This document shows positions 26,430-30,844 of a stretch of 30,844 bases of DNA, piece after piece (position 1 is the first letter of the stretch; each line of letters starts with the position of its first letter). The position numbers and the translations under genes were made by a program. Origin of the DNA: JAYUDN01 sp043769645 (GTDB lineage Bacteria > Patescibacteriota > Gracilibacteria > BD1-5 > UBA2023). The notes beneath the pieces are model-generated. The model ran no database searches. It was given only the letters and a program-made list of their open reading frames with translations, and was not told the DNA's origin. The stretch spans positions 1-30,844 of the forward strand of contig JAYVJC010000005.1 in NCBI GenBank assembly GCA_043769645.1, written 5' to 3'.

Positions 26430-29400
26430 CTATCGAACTCATCAGGAAAGAGCTCCTCCACTGGAGGTTACACTTGCTGAACTCGTCAAACTAGGGTTTT
26501 CAGATCCGAGAACATAGTCATCTTTGATTTTAAAGAGAGCAAACCAACTCTGTCAGATATATGTATTCATAATACTCGATAGTTTCTCTGGATCAGAAAT
26601 AGCATTTTGCTGAACGATCAAAGTTTTGATATCAAGAAGGTACGGATAGCTCGTTTCGGAAACGAGATTCTTTGTAAACATTTTATCAAGTAGGTAGTTG
26701 TAACACTTTGTCTTTTTTTCTTGGCGATTGATAGTTATAGTTCTCCCACTCATCATACGATAGGATTCGTAGTTGACTCAAGCGATATCGATATAATCAT
26801 CTCACTTCAGTAATCAGAGTCGAGCATCATCGATAGCAACATGAAGGCAAAGACTATCAGTCGAAATAAGTTCAAGGTTTCGAGCTGGAAAGGTCCGTAA
26901 AAGGTTTTCAAAGCGAGTAGTCAGGTTATGCCGAGGATCTCGATCGATAGTAGCTGCGTTGAGATCGGTCAAAAGGAATCTGAGGTTCATCTTTTTCATA
27001 CGATCGATGGTAACTTCTGGCACAGTATTATAGAAGTAATCATTGAAGGTAAACACTAGGCTATCATCCTGATACCTTAAGCGATTATCATTGATAAAGT
27101 AGGTCATAAAAGTTCCAATTCGGTAGATTCCCCCAGTGTTTTCATTTTTCGTATCTGGATAGAGTACTTGTTCGTAAAGGGATTGTCAGATTTTTCTAGC
27201 ATCCTCTCGTATGATCGGATCTTTGACAGAAGTACTTACAAGATCGACTGTTCTCTGGAGTTCAGATGGTCTCTTTATATTTTGTTTTGTAAAAAATTCC
27301 GTAAGACTCTGGTTTTTAGTAAGAGAAATAGCTTTTTTTACCGTTTCCTCTGGAGATACGAGATTCATATAAGCGATAGGGTCGAGATAGTCAGATCGGT
27401 ATTTGAAAATAGCCTCTTCCTTCGTTAATTCTCATGCCTTAAATTCAGCATAGTAGCTCTGTCTCATATTTGACCAAGCATGTGGATAGCTAGAACGAAC
27501 AAAGTAAGTAGCAACAACCAAAAAAAGAAAGATCGAAAGGGCTCCTTTGAGCATAAACGTTTCATCCATATTACTCGTATCTGTTTGATCATACTCAACA
27601 AATGAAAGCGACGCAATTCCAATAGTAAGGAGGAGACAGAAATACATAGCAATACCGTACCATACGATTCCGAAAGTAGCAATTATGAATATAAAGCCAT
27701 AGAGTGAAAGAAATATAGAGATATCAATAATTTTTTTATTAAGTTCGTTTTTTTCGAGAAGAAAATAGAGTCAAGAAATAAAAAATAAAAATCCAGCAAA
27801 TATATACACATAACCGAGAGGAAGATCGATAGTTGAAAAAAGGAGAGTGATTTCTTTACCGATAAATCACTTATTGAACCAATAGAAATAAAACAACGTA
27901 AGACTTCAAAGCAGAAAAGATATATAGAGATATTGGTTGCGTCCTCGAAGAAAGAGAAATAAAACTGGAAAAAGGGCAAGAAATACATAAGTAATATCCG
28001 TAAATTCTCATGGTTGATTTATTTGGAATGTCAGATTGGGTGCGAGTTTGAGATAATTATTCAGCCCAGTTTCATATCCAAAATAGCGGCCCATATCTTC
28101 ATTTTGAGATTGTCAAGAAGCCGTCATATTGAGCACACCTCGTGAATCAATTTCTTTAATTTCTTCAGGGGTATAGATTTTCGTATAATCTACTATATTT
28201 ACTCAACCATACCCCGACATGAGAGATGAAAGATTAATAGAAATATGATTGGAGGAAAGCTCTGATATATTCTTAACCGTCCATGGAATAAGTGGAATAG
28301 AAATTCACAGTAAAAGTACGAGAAGATAGTGGAAATAGGTTTTCAATGAAAGGATTCACTTCTTATATACCCCTATCATATAAGCAATAATTCCCGCTAG
28401 TAAAGTTACTGGGAAAATCGAAATTACCAATACATCTGTTTGTGGAAGATTGATTCCCATCATTTTCCATAAGTTAAGCTTCGTAAATATGGCTATAAAC
28501 ATGAATACAAAACCTATAAAACCTGAAAACCCTAAAACACGAAAGCTGACAAAGCCAATTCCTGCGATTATAAGCATCAATGTGGTAAGCTTTACCGTAA
28601 AAGCAAATCCTATAGTAATGCCGATAATGAGAAGAAATATAATTTTTTCTCTTCGAGAGTATTTTCCTTCCATATATGTATCCCAATATCCTACAAGGGC
28701 CGTAATGGCGGCAACACTAAAAAAGAAGAGTGCTGGATCAAGCTTCATATCCTTTGCCTGTTGGAATACTATCATCGGAAGAGCATACCAAAGAGTTGTG
28801 AGAAGAATAGGAAGTGCTATAAAGTATTTTTTCCTCGGATTCGTAAAAAAGTAAGAAAAAGAAAGGGCGAGCATAATAATCGAAAGAATACCTCAAATCT
28901 GATTCACAAAAAAGGCTTGTGTAGCACTTTTGCCGAGAAGGAAACCCGTTCCGGTAATTACTTGCCAAGGTATATAGCCAACACCCTGGAGGAGTGATCC
29001 ATTCATTGCCATCATCTTCGGAAAATTCATATAGACTCCGAGATCATCCCATCCGATGGGCATAGGTCGGTAAATACTAATAAAACTCACTCCCATGATG
29101 AACGTGAGTACTATAAATGAAAACTCTCAAGAAATAAGGTAGGGATTCATGGCCTTGAGAACACCTGCTGATCATTTATGATTTTCTATCTCAAAATACG
29201 TTCATCGCAGAAGATTCCATGTATCCTGATAGTTTGGAAAACTGAGTGAGACAAAGATAATACCTATTCCTATCAATGAGGAGAGCGTATACATTCCCAG
29301 ACATCCTACTACGAGGAGAAGGGTAACAAAGAGACAAAAACCTATAGATGTTTCTATTCAAAGTCGAATTCGTAGATCCTGAGTTTTCCAGCTCGGCAGA

Positions 29401-29837
29401 ATCCATCAGAGGATGGTAACTCCAGCGGTACGAGTAATGAGAATGAGAAATACTGGGTACAGAAGGTATTGTATTATCCCGATGAAAAGAGGAAAAAACC
29501 CTCTCGTTGCTCCCGACTCGGGAAGTGAGAAAAAAGAAATACAAAGAACTGCCAAATGGAGGAAAAAAAATCCAACTATTTTTCAAAAACCAAACGTAAC
29601 GGTACTCCTCGGTGACAGCCAAATAGTCCATAGTTTATACCCAGTATAAATAGCAATTATTGCTATAAAATAACTTATGAGTGGCGAGGAATAGGTAGTA
29701 AGACTCTCTCCAGTAAGTCACGGGGGAAGAAAAGTCTCGATATGATTTGGTCAACCAAAACTTCCGGAATAGTACATTCGGATGATAAAAACAACCCAGG
29801 AGATGAAGATGATACCTGCAAAAAAAACAAATGGCAT
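26430..29837 (-). CDS. Very large polytopic membrane protein, possible GT-C glycosyltransferase
   Basis: A 1135-residue protein with many membrane helices in the first 760 residues (for example FFAGIIFISWVVFIIRM, FCLFVTLLLVVGCLGMY, KIIFLLIIGITIGFAF), then a soluble C-terminal domain of about 350 residues. Near residue 265 the loop YRPMPIGWDDLGVYMNFP carries a paired Asp after a membrane helix, which resembles the catalytic first loop of GT-C glycosyltransferases using lipid-linked sugars. The C-terminal part (TFNDYFYNTVPEVTIDRM, NLRFLLTDLNAATIDRD) looks like an outside domain. It has 25 UGA codons, including a UGA pair at the very end (LSGGVR). The flippase gene is 6 bp upstream, so a role in surface-glycan assembly is likely. 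The assignment is inference from layout. Confidence 0.7.
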
Positions 29838-29843
29838 AGAAAA

Positions 29844-30844
29844 TTATTTAGTAATAAGTCCTCAATGAAAAGATATAAAAAAATCCTTTATTAATCTATA
29901 GTTTATCAGTATGAATATAGCAAAAGCAAAGATTATTGCAACTAAAAAACTCATGATATAGTCTCCTCTTGTCACCAGGATAGCATTTTGGAGTGACACA
30001 TAGGTAATGAAGCCATATACTAAACATCACGAAATATTGAGAAGAATCATTCGAAGGTTAATCGTGGTAATGTATTCGCGAATATAGTATGCAGTCATCA
30101 AGTAAAGAGGAATCCAGGAAAGTCCTACAGCAAGAGCTGAACCTCTTGCTCCCATATCAAAATACAAGATAAAAAGAAGGTTCAGAAAAATATTTATAGG
30201 AAGAATTATCACAAACATAAAAAACTTTGCACGTATCTTCCCGATACCCGAAAGGACCTGAAAATGAAGTTGAATCAGAAGATTAAAAGTTATGAATGGG
30301 GCGCTATATTTGAGGATAGTTCCAGATTCTCTAAATTTGTCTGTAAAAAACCCTATACTCAATGCATCTCACAAAAAGAAAAAAATAGTGCTGACCCAAA
30401 TCCCTATTATGCATAGATAAAGTGTAAAAGTCTGGATAATAATACGAATTTTCTCAGTACCTTTACTTCCTGAAAGTTCGGAAATAACAGGAAAAATAAA
30501 TCAAAGAATCGGTCAGAGAAATACAAAAGGAATCCCAATAAGAGAAAGATAGTTTGAGTAGAATCATGCCTCTTTCGTACCGAGAAGATATATGACAAGC
30601 TGGGTATCGACTTGGGAAAGAAGGACTGCAACATTACTGGTAAGAAAAGTAGCTGCTGAATAGTGAATAAAGTTTTTTCGGATTTCTATATCTCTGTGGT
30701 ATGTTATTTGAGACAAATAGGGTACATAAATATTTCGAATCATAAAAAATAACCCGAAGATCGATCAAATAAAAACACCTATAATCCAACACCATGTATA
30801 CCCGATGATATTTCCCTTTCAAGCGAAGAAAAGTATTCCAGTTC
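29844..30844 (-). CDS. Wzx/MATE-type polysaccharide lipid flippase (3' part)
   Basis: The last 333 residues of a multi-helix membrane protein; the start lies beyond the window end. Repeated helix pairs with short loops, and the pieces AATFLTSNVAVLLSQVDTQL, YLLGTKEAGFYSNYLSLIG and GSALAVGLSWIPLYLMTAY fit the polysaccharide biosynthesis (Wzx) branch of the MOP superfamily, where TSNVAVLLSQVD..l...lg..e.g.Y is the hallmark of helices 7-8. Such proteins flip lipid-linked sugar units across the membrane. MurJ is a related alternative, but the VDTQL..YLLG pattern fits Wzx better. Eight UGA codons are seen. It is followed 6 bp later by the large membrane protein. Confidence 0.85.

Noticed and set aside
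1..30844. UGA read as tryptophan (table 4) or as rare selenocysteine
   Set aside because: UGA falls on conserved glycines, TGG is common for Trp, and UGA is far too frequent for selenocysteine.
1..30844. CRISPR arrays, insertion sequences or prophage genes
   Set aside because: No spaced direct repeats of 23-40 bp, no transposase or phage gene, and no terminal inverted repeats were seen.

Overview
This window comes from a bacterium that reads UGA as glycine (translation table 25), as known for candidate-phyla bacteria of the Gracilibacteria / Absconditabacteria (SR1) type. Under the standard code almost every gene here breaks into pieces. With UGA = Gly the pieces join into full-length proteins, and the UGA codons fall on glycines that are fixed in their families: the MurD P-loop, the FDSG motif of glutamate racemase, the Nudix box, RGFSF of RsmH, KGELT of PheS and the LGG of RecR. 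By hand count there are roughly 140 in-frame UGA codons. TGG still serves as Trp and CGA as Arg, so neither table 4 nor the Absconditabacterales CGA/CGG-to-Trp code fits. A Gracilibacteria-like genome with an ATP synthase and its own peptidoglycan pathway is the best reading; the exact lineage is inference.

Layout. Positions 75-8885 lie on the minus strand. They hold dnaN and pheS, then an ATPase-like protein that has lost its ATPase half, a terminator, and an F-type ATP synthase operon (atpB-E-F-H-A-G) ending in a small secreted protein. atpD and atpC are not in the window, and the delta subunit is very short. Positions 9147-12299 (plus) form a tight cluster: Nudix hydrolase, a degenerate metallo-beta-lactamase-fold protein, a GlmU-like sugar nucleotidylyltransferase/acyltransferase and an APH-family kinase. 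A barstar-like gene converges on the kinase and overlaps it. rplA (L1) stands alone behind a structured leader at 12752-12849. A decayed minimal nucleotidyltransferase and two terminators fill 13577-13960.

The rest is mostly cell envelope and division: recR, an FtsL-like protein and rsmH (minus, 14083-16143); then divergently an LCP-family ligase, a long class A penicillin-binding protein, ftsE, an unknown UGA-rich gene and murI (plus, 16388-23311). An unknown 537-residue protein (minus) is divergent from murD (plus). The window ends with a 1135-residue membrane protein, possibly a GT-C glycosyltransferase, and the 3' part of a Wzx/MATE-type lipid flippase (minus). Together they cover parts of peptidoglycan precursor synthesis (MurI, MurD), polymerisation (PBP), attachment of envelope glycopolymers (LCP), division (FtsE, FtsL) and surface-glycan export.

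Other recurring features: start codons almost never have a Shine-Dalgarno sequence, several promoters sit so close to the start codon that the mRNA should be leaderless or nearly so, and short tandem arrays of 7- or 8-bp units recur between genes and once inside murD. I saw no rRNA, tRNA, CRISPR array or insertion sequence.
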